Below are positions 52,837 to 64,000 of a stretch of 64,000 nucleotides of DNA, one piece after another; position 1 is the first letter of the stretch; each line of letters begins with the position of its first letter. A program made the translations under genes and the position numbers. Where the stretch lies: assembly GCA_030407315.1 (NCBI GenBank), contig JALQPE010000469.1:62001-126000 (forward strand). Reading direction: 5' to 3'. Below the pieces are notes generated by a model, which was given only the letters and a program-made list of their open reading frames with translations, was not told where the DNA came from and did no database searches. Source of the DNA: Asparagopsis taxiformis. Lineage: Eukaryota > Rhodophyta > Florideophyceae > Bonnemaisoniales > Bonnemaisoniaceae.

Positions 52837-55800
52837 CTAAGAATCATTTGCTATTTCTAGATCTGAATATAAATCTTTATTAATGAAAACAGTTTTATTT
52901 GTATTTTGAGAACTCTTATCATATGACATTAAATCAATCTCAACTCCTCTATTTTTGCCATTATCAAATAACTCTAATTTATGAACAGCAACATCAAGTC
53001 CCAAAGACTGTAACTCTCGCATCAAAACCTTAAATGATTCAGGAGTACCTGGCTTAGGAATAGGTTTTCCCTTAACAATAGCATTTAAGGCTTCATTTCT
53101 ACCTTGCATATCATCAGACTTTACAGTTAACAATTCTTGTAAAGTATAGGCTGCTCCAAATGCTTCTAATGCCCAAACTTCCATCTCTCCTAATCTCTGT
53201 CCACCATGTTGTGCACGTCCTCCTAAAGGTTGTTGCGTGACTAAAGAATAAGGTCCAGTGGATCTAGCATGAATTTTGTCATCCACTAAATGAACTAATT
53301 TAAGCATATAAGCTTTTCCAACAGTAATAGGATTATCAAATGCTTCACCTGTCCTTCCATCAAACAATCTGATTTTACCTGGATGACTTGGATGAAATAA
53401 CCAAGATTTTAATAAACTAGCCTGTTTTAATTTATTATTTACTAATGCTCTCGAAGCTTCTGGACCATACATTTCATCAAAAGGTAAAACCTTAAAACGT
53501 TTAGATAAGTATTCACCTGCAAGACCTAATAAACACTCAAATAATTGACCAACATTCATTCTAGAAGGAACACCTAAAGGATTTAAAACTATATCAATGG
53601 GTGTACCATCTGGCATATAAGGCATATCTTGTCTCGGTAAAATACGAGAAATAATACCTTTATTACCATGTCTACCCGCCATTTTATCACCTACTTGAAT
53701 TTTCCTTTTTTGAGCAACATAAACTCTAATCATTGCATTGGTACCTGGTGATAAATCATCACCTTTCTGACGAGTAAAAACTTTAATATTCACAACTCTT
53801 CCTTTAGCTGCATTAGGTAAACGTAAAGAAGTATCTCTCATATCTCTAGCCTTTTCACCAAATATCGCACGTAATAATTTACCTTCTGGAAGTTGATCAG
53901 ATTCTCCTTTGGGCGTAATTTTTCCTACTAATATATCACCAGCATCAACCCAAGAACCTACAATAATAATACCATTCTTATCTAAAAGGCTAATGGACGA
54001 TTCACTTACATTAGGAATATCTCTAGTAATTTCTTCTGTTCCTAATTTCGTTTGTCTACACTCTACTTCATATCTTTCAATATGAATCGATGTATATAAA
54101 TCCTCATAAACCAATTTCTCACTAATTAAAAATGCATCCTCATAATTATAACCTTCCCAAGGCATATATGCTACTAAAATATTGCGTCCTAATGCAATCT
54201 CACCACCCTCTGTAGAAGCACCATCAGCGATAACTTGCCCTATCTTAATTTTTTCCCCAGGCCAAACTATAGGACGTTGGTTAATACATGTATCTTGATT
54301 TGATCGATAATATTTTTTTAATCTATAATGTATAGTTTTTCCTTCTAAATCTTGGATACCTATTTTAGTAGCTGAAACATAACTAACAAAACCATCTGTT
54401 CTACTCATGATTACCATACCAGAATCCCTAGCTATTTTTGCCTCTAAACCTGTACCAACAATAGATCTTTCTGGATATAATAAAGGGACAGCCTGTCTCT
54501 GCATATTTGAACCCATTAATGCACGGTTAGCATCATCATGTTCTAAAAACGGAATTAATGAAGTTGCCGCAGAAATTACCTGAATAGGAGAAACTGCTAT
54601 ATAATCAACTTGAGCAACACTAGAAGTAATAAATTCCTGCCTATATCTAACTGGAATAACTTGATTCTGTATATAATTTAAATCATTAATAGAAATATCA
54701 GCAGGAGCAATACGTAATTCATCTTCTTCATCTGCAGTCATATAAATTGGAAAACTATTCTTTAAGACCTTACCAGAATTAACCTTATAACAAGGAGTCT
54801 CAATAAAACCATATTCATTAACTCTAGCATATATACTTAAAGAACCTATTAAACCAGCATTAGGACCTTCTGGAGTTTCAATTGGACAAATACGACCATA
54901 ATGACTAGGGTGCAAATCTCTAACTGCAAAACCTGCACGATCTTTATTTAAACCACCTGGACCTAATGCACTAATTCTTCGCTTATGAGTTAATTCAGAT
55001 AAGGGATTAGTTTGGTCCATAAATTGTGATAACTGACTTGAACCGAAAAACTCTCTAACAGAGGCCATTAATGGCTTAGGATTTACTAAATTAGATAAAC
55101 TCAATGAATCTAAATCACAAATCATCATACGCTCACGAATAATTCTCTCTAATCGATTTAATCCTATACGTACTTGATTTTGCAATAATTCCCCAACAGA
55201 TCTTACTCTTCTGTTACCCAAATGATCTATATCATCAAATACACCTATATTTTGCTCTTTAAGATTAATTAAATAATCAATAGCTACTAATATATCTTGA
55301 GGAGAAAGAACTCTAAATGACTTAGGTATTTTCAAATTCAGTTTTTTATTTAACTTATGCCGACCAACTTCACCTAAATCATAACGCTTAGGATCAAAAA
55401 AACGTGCATATAACATTTGTTTAGCTACCGAAACAGTTGCAGGTTCATTAGGTCTAAGCTTACCATAAACAATTAGTAGTGCTTCTTCATCAGTAACTTC
55501 CTCTACAGAAGATTTACCTATTTCTTTCTCTAACTCTTTTTTCTCATATACTGAAGAGGAGGTTAACAAAAAAGAAAATTTAGTCAAGTTTTTTTTAATA
55601 TCTTCATTACTTAAACCGATCGCTCGTAAAAATATATAAGCATTCACTTTATGTGTTTTATCAATTCTTACCCATATCTGTTTTTTAGAATCAATTTCAA
55701 ATTTTAGCCATGAACCGCGGTTAGAAATTAAACTCGCACTATATATTTGTTTATCATTTTTATCTAATTCTTGTTTATAATAAATACCTGGACTTCTAAC

Positions 55801-56238
55801 TATTTGATTAATAATTACTCTTTCAGTCCCTGAAATAATAAATGTTCCACGATTTGTCATTAAAGGCAAATCACCGATGAATACAGGTCTCTTCTTATAT
55901 CTTTTATTTTTATCTTGAATATCCAATACATTAACAGTATCAATATCTTTACTATTTTTTAAGAGTTCAGTATCTTTACGTGTTAGTTTAGATGGTATAT
56001 AGATTTGAGTACTATAAGTTCTATCTCTACTTTTTGCTCGTCTAACACTATAACGCGGAAATTTTAATTTATATTCTCTACCAAAAAATTGTAATTCTAA
56101 TTTACCAGTTGGATCTGTAATTACAGGAAATGAATCTAAAACTTCAACTAAACCTTCTAGAAAAAATCTTTTAAAACTTGTCCTTTGAATCTCTACGAGA
56201 TCAGGGAAAATAAATGGTATAACTTCTTTTCTGGACAC
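52837..56238 (-). CDS. rpoB: RNA polymerase beta subunit
   Basis: Second-largest catalytic subunit, 1133 residues. Family marks include [64 protein letters not shown] and [19 protein letters not shown] sequence, as well as [46 protein letters not shown]. First gene of the rpo-atp cluster. Confidence 0.98.
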   Translation of the reverse strand: MSRKEVIPFIFPDLVEIQRTSFKRFFLEGLVEVLDSFPVITDPTGKLELQFFGREYKLKFPRYSVRRAKSRDRTYSTQIYIPSKLTRKDTELLKNSKDIDTVNVLDIQDKNKRYKKRPVFIGDLPLMTNRGTFIISGTERVIINQIVRSPGIYYKQELDKNDKQIYSASLISNRGSWLKFEIDSKKQIWVRIDKTHKVNAYIFLRAIGLSNEDIKKNLTKFSFLLTSSSVYEKKELEKEIGKSSVEEVTDEEALLIVYGKLRPNEPATVSVAKQMLYARFFDPKRYDLGEVGRHKLNKKLNLKIPKSFRVLSPQDILVAIDYLINLKEQNIGVFDDIDHLGNRRVRSVGELLQNQVRIGLNRLERIIRERMMICDLDSLSLSNLVNPKPLMASVREFFGSSQLSQFMDQTNPLSELTHKRRISALGPGGLNKDRAGFAVRDLHPSHYGRICPIETPEGPNAGLIGSLSIYARVNEYGFIETPCYKVNSGKVLKNSFPIYMTADEEDELRIAPADISINDLNYIQNQVIPVRYRQEFITSSVAQVDYIAVSPIQVISAATSLIPFLEHDDANRALMGSNMQRQAVPLLYPERSIVGTGLEAKIARDSGMVIMSRTDGFVSYVSATKIGIQDLEGKTIHYRLKKYYRSNQDTCINQRPIVWPGEKIKIGQVIADGASTEGGEIALGRNILVAYMPWEGYNYEDAFLISEKLVYEDLYTSIHIERYEVECRQTKLGTEEITRDIPNVSESSISLLDKNGIIIVGSWVDAGDILVGKITPKGESDQLPEGKLLRAIFGEKARDMRDTSLRLPNAAKGRVVNIKVFTRQKGDDLSPGTNAMIRVYVAQKRKIQVGDKMAGRHGNKGIISRILPRQDMPYMPDGTPIDIVLNPLGVPSRMNVGQLFECLLGLAGEYLSKRFKVLPFDEMYGPEASRALVNNKLKQASLLKSWLFHPSHPGKIRLFDGRTGEAFDNPITVGKAYMLKLVHLVDDKIHARSTGPYSLVTQQPLGGRAQHGGQRLGEMEVWALEAFGAAYTLQELLTVKSDDMQGRNEALNAIVKGKPIPKPGTPESFKVLMRELQSLGLDVAVHKLELFDNGKNRGVEIDLMSYDKSSQNTNKTVFINKDLYSDLEIANDS

Positions 56239-56425
56239 CAGAAAACTCCAATAATTTATTTATTATTGAAAAACACTCTAAAACAAAACACTTTACTTTA
56301 GTTGTTAAATAAAATTTTTTGTTAAATTAAATAATAAATGTGTATTTAAATAATATACACTTATTAAAGAAACATCTGTAATAAAGTGTAAAATAAGAAA
56401 ACGAATTTGAAATAGATAATTATTT

Positions 56426-56692
56426 TCAAGTAGACAGATTATTACTGAATCTCGCTATTTTAGCTTTTTTACGAGCACCATTATTTTTATGTATCACTCC
56501 TCTTTTTACAGCTTTATCTATACTACTATAAATAGCAGACCTTAATTCTTGCTCATCTTCTGAATTAATGCTATTTAAATTACTTAAATATTTTCTAGTT
56601 AAATTCTTAATAATAGATTTATATATTTTATTTCTTGTATTATTTCGAATAGAAACCTGTGTTTTTTTAATAGCAGATAAGTTTTTAGACAT
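56426..56692 (-). CDS. rps20: Ribosomal protein S20
   Basis: S20 binds the 5' domain of 16S rRNA. The 88-residue basic, helical protein has the S20 pattern SAIKKTQVSIRNNTRNKIYKSIIK and ends RGVIHKNNGARKKAKIARFSNNL. It is upstream of rpoB on the same strand and divergent from rpl33. Confidence 0.95.
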   Translation of the reverse strand: MSKNLSAIKKTQVSIRNNTRNKIYKSIIKNLTRKYLSNLNSINSEDEQELRSAIYSSIDKAVKRGVIHKNNGARKKAKIARFSNNLST

Positions 56693-56870
56693 ATACCTAA
56701 TAAATTATAAATATTGCAAACTGATTATAGCATCACTAACATATATAGACAATAAAAATTATATAAATACCACATCTTAATATCTAAAGCTACTAAATAA
56801 CTTGATAGTTATATCATGAACGTGAGATAATAAATTCAATATAATTTAACGATAAAGGCAGAATCTATAA

Positions 56871-57068
56871 ATGGGAAAAAATAAAGGTGCACGCATCGTT
56901 ATTACTCTAGAATGCTCATGCATAAATATAGAAAATCAAAACAAACGTAACCCTGGTATTTTCCGCTATACAAGTACAAAGAATAGACGCAATACACAGA
57001 ATAGACTAGAACTAAAAAAGTTCTGTCCACAATGTAATACTCATAGCCTATTTAAAGAAATTAAATAA
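56871..57068 (+). CDS. rpl33: Ribosomal protein L33
   Basis: A 65-residue zinc-ribbon protein of the large subunit. It starts [16 protein letters not shown] and keeps the cysteines in LECSCINIE and [15 protein letters not shown]. It heads the rpl33-rps18 pair, with 13 bp between. Confidence 0.95.
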   Translation: MGKNKGARIVITLECSCINIENQNKRNPGIFRYTSTKNRRNTQNRLELKKFCPQCNTHSLFKEIK

Positions 57069-57081
57069 CTAATTAATAATA

Positions 57082-57294
57082 ATGGTTTTATATAATAAAA
57101 AATCTTCACCAGTAAAACCCAGTGAAGAACTAGACTATAAAGATATAGACTTACTTAGAAAATTTATTACTGATCAAGGTAAAATTTTACCTAGGAGATC
57201 TACAAGTTTAACATCAAAACAACAAAAAAAATTAACTAAATCTATTAAAAGAGCAAGAGTTCTTTCTTTATTACCATTCTTGAATAAAGATTGA
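57082..57294 (+). CDS. rps18: Ribosomal protein S18
   Basis: A 70-residue basic protein of the small subunit. [50 protein letters not shown] is a full S18 core. Second gene of rpl33-rps18 and followed by a hairpin. Confidence 0.96.
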   Translation: MVLYNKKSSPVKPSEELDYKDIDLLRKFITDQGKILPRRSTSLTSKQQKKLTKSIKRARVLSLLPFLNKD

Positions 57295-57329
57295 TTTTAT
57301 CAATAATACGTATATTTCACTAGCTTGTT

Positions 57330-57362
57330 ATCTCACTAAATTCCATAATATTTTAGTGAGAT
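57330..57362. terminator. Bidirectional hairpin between rps18 and infB
   Basis: An 11-bp perfect stem (57330-57340 with 57352-57362) with an 11-nt loop, between the convergent ends of rps18 and infB. Confidence 0.65.
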
Positions 57363-57374
57363 TTCATGATAACC

Positions 57375-59591
57375 TTATAATTGCTTCTCTTTTTGATTTA
57401 ATTCATATGCTTCAATAATATCTGACTTTTCCCATAAATCATAATCATTACACATTACACCACATTCGTTAATTGCATATATCTCACTAACATCATCCTT
57501 TAAACGTTTTAAAGAACTTAATAAACCATCATAAACAATAGTATTATTACGAGATACACAAATATAAGCATTTTTCTTCAGCTTACCAGAATTAACTAAA
57601 CAACCTGCAACACATTTTTTATTAACAGAAAAAACTGTTTGTACAACTGCACTACCTAAAACAATTTTATTATATTCTGGAGTGACTAAATTTAACATAT
57701 AACGCTTCACATAATCAATTAAATCATAAATTACATTAAAAGTTTCAATAATAACACCTATTTGAGAGATCTCACTACTTACTTTAGAGGCAATACCAAC
57801 ATTAAAACCTAAAATAAGAGAATTACTCGTTAAAGCTAAATTCAGATCTTTATCTGAAATTTCACCTGAATTAGCTGATAATATATTAATTTGAATTTTC
57901 TCTTGTGGAATCTGAGCAAAAGCATTAATAACAGCTTCTATAGAACCCTGGGTATCCGTCTTTAAAATAATATTTATCTGATTTGACAATGACTCTATTT
58001 TATTATGATTATCTAAAGTAACTCTAGAATTTAATAATTTAATCATAGAATCATTATTATCTATATAATTAGATATAACTGCTTTAGCTTCTTTTTCATC
58101 TTGAAATACTTTAAAAACAGAGCCCACGTTAGGTACAGATGAAAAGCCTAAAATTTCTAATACGGAAGAAGGGCCTGCACTCTTCACCTTTATTTGATTA
58201 TTTTTTAAAAGAACTTTTACTTTACCTAATGTTTTATCTGAAACTATAATATCTCCTATGTTGATAGTACCGTTATGAATCAAAACATTTGCAACTGGAC
58301 CTTTCTTTTTATCTAAATAAGCTTCCAAGATTGTTCCTTCTGCTAACTGTTTTGGATCTGCTTTTAATTCTTGTAAATCAGATAATATACATATATTAGA
58401 TAATAAAACATCAATATTTTGTCCCGTTATTGCACTCACTTCTATAATAGATATTTCCCCACCCCAATCTTCACCAATAATTCCATACCCTGACAATTCA
58501 TTTTTCACCTTCTGTATATCGCTTTCTAATTTATCAACTTTATTGATAACAACAATAAAAGGTATATTATTACCTAAAATATGATTAATAGCCTCTATGC
58601 TTTGAGTTTTTAAACCATCATCAGCTGCTACAACTAATATAGCTATGTCTGTAACTTGCACTCCTCTACTTCTCATGCCAGCAAATGCTTCATGGCCTGG
58701 TGTATCTAGAAATATTAATTTCTCATTTTGACCATTATTGTCCCATTCAACTTCATAACCGGCTATCGATTGAGTTATACCACCTGCCTCTTGTTTAACT
58801 AAATTTGTTTGTCGAATTTTGTCAAGCAAAGTAGTTTTTCCATGATCTACATGACCAAAAATAGTAATAATTGGAGCTCTTTTTATAGCTTGACTTTTAT
58901 CCATACAAACTATTTTAGATTGTTTATTTAATTGACTATTAGATACATCAACAATAGTAACCTTATAATTATTAGCAACTTTAGTAGCTATAGATAAATC
59001 TACAACCTGATTAATCGTCACAGAAATACCTTGTAAAAATAAACGTGTAATAATTTCAGCAACTGGAATATTTAGTTTCTCAGATAATTCTTGTATTGTT
59101 AAAGGCCTATCTAAAACAATCTCTTTATTATGCTTTTCAGTGTCAGCATCTAATTGTAGTGATGATACAGAAGTATTATTTATACTCAATTCTGTTTTTA
59201 TTTTATTTTTTTTATTTTGCTTACTAGTATTAGAAGATCTTAGTAACGATATAGATAAATTATCAACACTGGTAATGATATTACTATTACTTTCATCAAG
59301 AAATACTTCATCATTGTCTAAATGACTTTTACTACGGACTTTCTTTTTTTGCTTTAACTTATTTTTTTTATCAAATTTATTAGAATTAAACACATGATCT
59401 GAATTAGAATCAGATATATCTTGAAAATTTGTATTTAAATCTACAGGACTTTGAATATTCTGATTTGAATCATCAATGACATAGATAATTTGAGGATTGA
59501 CTAAAGACATAACTTTATCTTTTTTATCACTTGAAATACATAAACGAAAATTATATGATATCTTTTTTATCACAAAGAATGGATTAATCAT
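57375..59591 (-). CDS. infB: Translation initiation factor IF-2
   Basis: IF-2 is the GTPase that brings initiator tRNA to the ribosome. The 738-residue protein has a charged, low-complexity N-terminal region (to about 150), an N-domain helix-turn-helix block ([34 protein letters not shown]), the GTPase P-loop GHVDHGKT at 246-253, DTPGHEAF, and NKVDKLE. Exact start is uncertain: a second ATG (residue 28, [13 protein letters not shown]) is also possible. Confidence 0.97.
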   Translation of the reverse strand: MINPFFVIKKISYNFRLCISSDKKDKVMSLVNPQIIYVIDDSNQNIQSPVDLNTNFQDISDSNSDHVFNSNKFDKKNKLKQKKKVRSKSHLDNDEVFLDESNSNIITSVDNLSISLLRSSNTSKQNKKNKIKTELSINNTSVSSLQLDADTEKHNKEIVLDRPLTIQELSEKLNIPVAEIITRLFLQGISVTINQVVDLSIATKVANNYKVTIVDVSNSQLNKQSKIVCMDKSQAIKRAPIITIFGHVDHGKTTLLDKIRQTNLVKQEAGGITQSIAGYEVEWDNNGQNEKLIFLDTPGHEAFAGMRSRGVQVTDIAILVVAADDGLKTQSIEAINHILGNNIPFIVVINKVDKLESDIQKVKNELSGYGIIGEDWGGEISIIEVSAITGQNIDVLLSNICILSDLQELKADPKQLAEGTILEAYLDKKKGPVANVLIHNGTINIGDIIVSDKTLGKVKVLLKNNQIKVKSAGPSSVLEILGFSSVPNVGSVFKVFQDEKEAKAVISNYIDNNDSMIKLLNSRVTLDNHNKIESLSNQINIILKTDTQGSIEAVINAFAQIPQEKIQINILSANSGEISDKDLNLALTSNSLILGFNVGIASKVSSEISQIGVIIETFNVIYDLIDYVKRYMLNLVTPEYNKIVLGSAVVQTVFSVNKKCVAGCLVNSGKLKKNAYICVSRNNTIVYDGLLSSLKRLKDDVSEIYAINECGVMCNDYDLWEKSDIIEAYELNQKEKQL

Positions 59592-59786
59592 CTGTTTTTT
59601 AACTATTTATTTATATATAATATATTTATAATTCACTAAACTATATTTAAATTACCTAAATTGAAGAGGATTTTATCTATTACAAATAAGTTAGATATTC
59701 AAAAAATAACTTAGAATCATCCAATAACTCACAAAACTTATAACAATCAAATATAAAATGATATAAAACAGATATCAAGGAATATT

Positions 59787-60305
59787 ATGCCCCGTTCTCA
59801 AAAAAATGATAATTTCATAGATAAAACATTTACAGTATTAGCAGATATTGTTTTAAAAATCTTACCTACAAGTAAAGAAGAAAAAAAAGCATTTTGCTAT
59901 TATCGTGATGGAATGTCAGCACAATCAGAAGGTGAATACGCAGAAGCACTAGATAATTATTATGAATCATTAGCATTAGAAGAAGATCCATATGATAGAT
60001 CATATATACTATATAATATAGGACTTATTTACGCAAGTAATGGTGAACATATTAAAGCATTAGAATATTATCATCAAGCATTAGAATTAAATACTAAATT
60101 ACCGCAAGCTCTAAATAATATTGCTGTTATATATCACTACCAAGGGTTAAAAGCTGCTAATAAGAATCAACTTGCAACCTCTAAATCAATGTTTAATAAA
60201 GCTGCTGAATATTGGCAACAAGCAATATATTTAGCACCTAATAACTATATAGAGGCACAAAATTGGCTTAAAAGCATACGCAAATCAGAAACTCATGAAT
60301 TATAG
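59787..60305 (+). CDS. ycf3: Photosystem I assembly protein Ycf3
   Basis: Ycf3 is a stromal TPR protein that helps assemble photosystem I. The 172-residue protein has three tetratricopeptide repeats (about residues 35-68, 72-105 and 120-153), with [65 protein letters not shown] as its core. It has no introns, unlike plant ycf3. Confidence 0.97.
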   Translation: MPRSQKNDNFIDKTFTVLADIVLKILPTSKEEKKAFCYYRDGMSAQSEGEYAEALDNYYESLALEEDPYDRSYILYNIGLIYASNGEHIKALEYYHQALELNTKLPQALNNIAVIYHYQGLKAANKNQLATSKSMFNKAAEYWQQAIYLAPNNYIEAQNWLKSIRKSETHEL

Positions 60306-60381
60306 TAATAAACAAGAAAATATCTAAATCAACAACAACATCAACTCATAAATATTTTATATTACTTATATATTAAATTAA

Positions 60382-61860
<1,479 letters not shown>

Positions 61861-61880
61861 ATAACCAAGGATAAGATATT

Positions 61881-62285
61881 ATGACATTAAACATACGTGT
61901 CATTGCTCCAGATAGAACTGTATGGGATGCAAATGCTGAGGAAGTCATTTTACCAAGTAGTACAGGACAATTAGGAATTTTAACAGGGCACATACCTATA
62001 TTAACAGCATTAGATATTGGTGTTATGCGTGTACGTATTACAAAAGAATGGATACCTATTATTCTCTTTGGTGGATTTGCAGAAGTAGAAAATAATAACA
62101 TTACAATTCTTGTAAATGGTGCTGAAGAAACATCTGAAATAGATCAAAATAATGTTCAAAATGACTTAGAACAAGCTACCAATTGTTTAGCAGAAGCAAC
62201 AACAAATAAAGAAAAAATTGAAGCAACACAAAATTTAAGAAAAGCACGTGCTAGAGTACAAGCCATAAATGTATTAAATAATTAA
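61881..62285 (+). CDS. atpE: ATP synthase CF1 epsilon subunit
   Basis: Regulatory central-stalk subunit, 134 residues, with the beta-sandwich NIRVIAPDRTVWDANAEEVILPSSTGQLGILTGHIPILTALDIGVM and a C-terminal helical hairpin. Starts 20 bp after atpB. Intact. Confidence 0.97.
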   Translation: MTLNIRVIAPDRTVWDANAEEVILPSSTGQLGILTGHIPILTALDIGVMRVRITKEWIPIILFGGFAEVENNNITILVNGAEETSEIDQNNVQNDLEQATNCLAEATTNKEKIEATQNLRKARARVQAINVLNN

Positions 62286-62301
62286 TACTATATATAATGT
62301 A

Positions 62302-62335
62302 ATAAGGAAGTTTATTAAATCATAAACTTCCTTAT
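62302..62335. terminator. Bidirectional hairpin between atpE and apcB
   Basis: A 14-bp perfect stem (62302-62315 with 62322-62335) with a 6-nt loop, between the convergent atpE and apcB ends. One of the strongest terminators in the window. Confidence 0.75.
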
Positions 62336-62355
62336 AAAAAATCAAACAATAGTAC

Positions 62356-62841
62356 TTAACTCAAACCTGAACAGATATAATCAAAATACAAGCCCATCTC
62401 TTTACCTGCATCAGGACCAACTAAACTAGAAGTAACTTCTTTCATCGCCTGAATAGCTTGAATAGTTGCACCAATAGGAACACCCAAAGAATTATAAGTT
62501 TCTTTCAAGCCATTTAATACACGCTCATCAAGAATTGAAGGATCTCCTGCAAGCATACCATATGTTGCATACCTTAAATAATAATCTAAATCCCTAATAC
62601 AAGCTGCATATCTACGTGTAGTATACATATTCCCACCAGGTCTAGTAATATCAGAATATAATAAAGCTTTAGCAACAGATTCCTTAATTATAGTGGCTGC
62701 ATTTGCAGCAATCGTAGCTGCTGCACGCACACGCAATTCACCTGTTTGAAAATAACCTCTAAGTTTTTCTACTGAATTATCATCTAAATATTTTCCTTGT
62801 ACATCAGCTGTATTAATTACAGAAGTAATAGCATCTTGCAT
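62356..62841 (-). CDS. apcB: Allophycocyanin beta subunit
   Basis: Beta subunit of the allophycocyanin core. The 161-residue protein keeps the bilin cysteine Cys81 ([12 protein letters not shown]) and Asn71 ([10 protein letters not shown]). Last gene of apcE-apcA-apcB on this strand, 60 bp after apcA. Confidence 0.98.
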   Translation of the reverse strand: MQDAITSVINTADVQGKYLDDNSVEKLRGYFQTGELRVRAAATIAANAATIIKESVAKALLYSDITRPGGNMYTTRRYAACIRDLDYYLRYATYGMLAGDPSILDERVLNGLKETYNSLGVPIGATIQAIQAMKEVTSSLVGPDAGKEMGLYFDYICSGLS

Positions 62842-62901
62842 AATATTTGATTTCCTTTAAAACTTTCTATATTAATTAAAAATTTACAAATACATTACCT
62901 T

Positions 62902-63387
62902 TTATTGCATTGCACCTAAAGTGTAATCAAAATAAAATCCTGCTTCTGCAGAATCTTCTCCTGATAATAAAGAGCAAGCAATACTTTTCATTGATCTTAC
63001 GCCTTCTGATACACCAGAAATAGGAGTGCCTAATGAATTATACATTTCTTTAACACCTACCAAACCAATTTCTTCAATTGGTGTTACATCACCTGCAACT
63101 ATACCATAAGTAACCAAGCGTAAATAATAATCTAAATCCCTCAAACAAGTTGCTGTCATTTCTTCACCATATGCATTTCCACCTGGAGATACAACATCTG
63201 GACGCTTTTGAAATAACTGTTGACCTCCTTGTTTGACAATTAATTCACGATTATCAGTCAAAATCTGAGCTATTCTTAAACGACGTTTTCCAGATAATAC
63301 AAAACTTTTAATACGTTCTAATTCTCCTGGACTTAAATACCTAGCTTCTGCATCTGCATTGACAATTGATTTAGTAACAATACTCAT
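62902..63387 (-). CDS. apcA: Allophycocyanin alpha subunit
   Basis: Alpha subunit of allophycocyanin, 161 residues, starting [27 protein letters not shown]. The bilin cysteine is Cys81 ([12 protein letters not shown]). It forms trimers with ApcB in the phycobilisome core. Confidence 0.98.
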   Translation of the reverse strand: MSIVTKSIVNADAEARYLSPGELERIKSFVLSGKRRLRIAQILTDNRELIVKQGGQQLFQKRPDVVSPGGNAYGEEMTATCLRDLDYYLRLVTYGIVAGDVTPIEEIGLVGVKEMYNSLGTPISGVSEGVRSMKSIACSLLSGEDSAEAGFYFDYTLGAMQ

Positions 63388-63581
63388 TAATAAAACTCCT
63401 CACATGCTTTCATAATAAATGTAAGCTAATTTTAAACTTAATAATAATATATTAAAATAGATAATGATGACTTATGCAATGAATTTATAGAGATGCAAGT
63501 TACTCTACATTTTCTCTATATATACAAAAAGTGACAGATCGCAAAGTACTAAAACAAGAAAGACTAAAATTATTTCAATAC

Positions 63582-64000
63582 TTATTGATTACCAATAATA
63601 GCTTGAAAACTTGGTATAACAATTAACTCATTTTGCTTAGTGAAAGTATTATATAACCTTTCCGTATTTGGAAAATTTGCTGCAGGTAATGTAGGGAAAC
63701 GACGATAAGGTACAGTATTGGTACCAAAAATAGAATTATATTCTTCACTATTCACTAAATTTGTAATAAAAGCTAGCAAACCTTGTGAAGCCAGTATTTG
63801 ATTATAATATCTAATTTCTGCCTGATTATTTGGTGCTCTTCCTAGAAAGTGTTTTGTACCCAATTCAATAACTTTTGTATTAGGATATGGTTGATAAAAT
63901 TCTTTGCAATATAATGTAGATGAACCTAGAATTTCAACACATTTCTGTACTGTGATTTCTTGTGCTAAAAATGCTTTTTCTATATTATAAAAAGAATCAC
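63582..64000 (-). CDS. apcE: ApcE phycobilisome core-membrane linker (3' end only)
   Basis: The reading frame is open to the window edge, so only about 138 C-terminal codons are seen. The text [44 protein letters not shown] is the linker-repeat signature of ApcE, and the preceding part fits the end of a linker domain. ApcE anchors the phycobilisome to the thylakoid and is normally near 900 residues. It heads apcE-apcA-apcB, with 194 bp to apcA. Confidence 0.93.
   Translation of the reverse strand, partial: DSFYNIEKAFLAQEITVQKCVEILGSSTLYCKEFYQPYPNTKVIELGTKHFLGRAPNNQAEIRYYNQILASQGLLAFITNLVNSEEYNSIFGTNTVPYRRFPTLPAANFPNTERLYNTFTKQNELIVIPSFQAIIGNQ

Noticed and set aside
56340..56360. Weak 6-bp hairpin between rps20 and rpoB
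   Set aside because: Too short and AT-rich to separate from chance; not listed as a terminator.
59140..59325. Antisense ORF inside infB
   Set aside because: Falls in the low-complexity N-terminal region of infB and has no support of its own.

Overview
This window is a stretch of plastid (chloroplast) DNA from a red alga, most likely a florideophyte. The evidence is direct. It encodes phycocyanin, phycoerythrin and allophycocyanin subunits, phycobilisome linkers and a phycobilin lyase, red-type (form ID) RuBisCO with CbbX, and plastid copies of gltB, ilvH, infB, infC, tsf, trxA, secA, pgmA, accA, sufB/sufC and many ycf genes. It also has a tmRNA and tRNAs without encoded CCA, on a very AT-rich, gene-dense background. 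A group II intron inside a tRNA-Met(CAU) gene, with a degenerate maturase, also fits florideophyte plastids. No rRNA, CRISPR array, insertion sequence or prophage was seen.

Layout. 1-6.3 kb (minus): secA (cut by the window edge), ycf21, pgmA, cpcB-cpcA and ycf61/rpoZ. 6.6-14.2 kb (plus): gltB, psaC, ycf23, ycf22, accA. 14.3-17.2 kb (minus): psaK, ccsA, cpeB-cpeA, and upstream of them the very short nblA (57 codons). 17.7-24.2 kb is mixed: cpcG, ycf20, apcF, an unassigned 86-codon gene, trnR(CCG), ssrA (tmRNA), ycf80, rps4, infC, ilvH. 24.2-27.7 kb (minus): ycf34, two tRNAs, cbbX, rbcL-rbcS. 28.0-30.5 kb: trxA, rpl28, a small unknown gene, trnT, psaL, petL, ycf4, trnG. 30.6-32.6 kb (minus): split trnM(CAU) with its intron and maturase-like ORF. 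32.7-41.0 kb: cemA, a 676-residue Omp85-like ORF, ycf58, psbI, ycf41, ycf39, trnL(CAA), ycf92-like ORF, sufB-sufC. 41.1-56.7 kb (minus): the cyanobacterial-type cluster rps20, rpoB-rpoC1-rpoC2-rps2-tsf-atpI-H-G-F-D-A. 56.9-62.3 kb: rpl33-rps18, infB (minus), ycf3, atpB-atpE. 62.4-64 kb (minus): apcA-apcB and the 3' end of apcE.

Working together. Seven loci build, attach or dismantle the phycobilisome: cpcBA, cpeBA, apcEAB, apcF, cpcG, ycf58 and nblA. Others supply photosystem I and its assembly (psaC, psaK, psaL, ycf3, ycf4), ATP synthase (both operons), carbon and nitrogen assimilation (rbcLS, cbbX, gltB, ilvH), Fe-S assembly (sufBC) and gene expression (rpo genes, ribosomal proteins, translation factors, tRNAs, tmRNA).

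The least conventional content concerns the plastid envelope. There is a divergent ORF with POTRA-like repeats and an Omp85-like C-terminus, a Tic22-like protein (Ycf80), an MlaD/TGD2-like protein (Ycf22) and an isolated EcfT-like membrane protein. A second theme is transcript ends: nearly every convergent gene pair is separated by a near-perfect hairpin, in one case a palindrome that contributes both stop codons. All family assignments come from reading motifs by eye; no database search was run.
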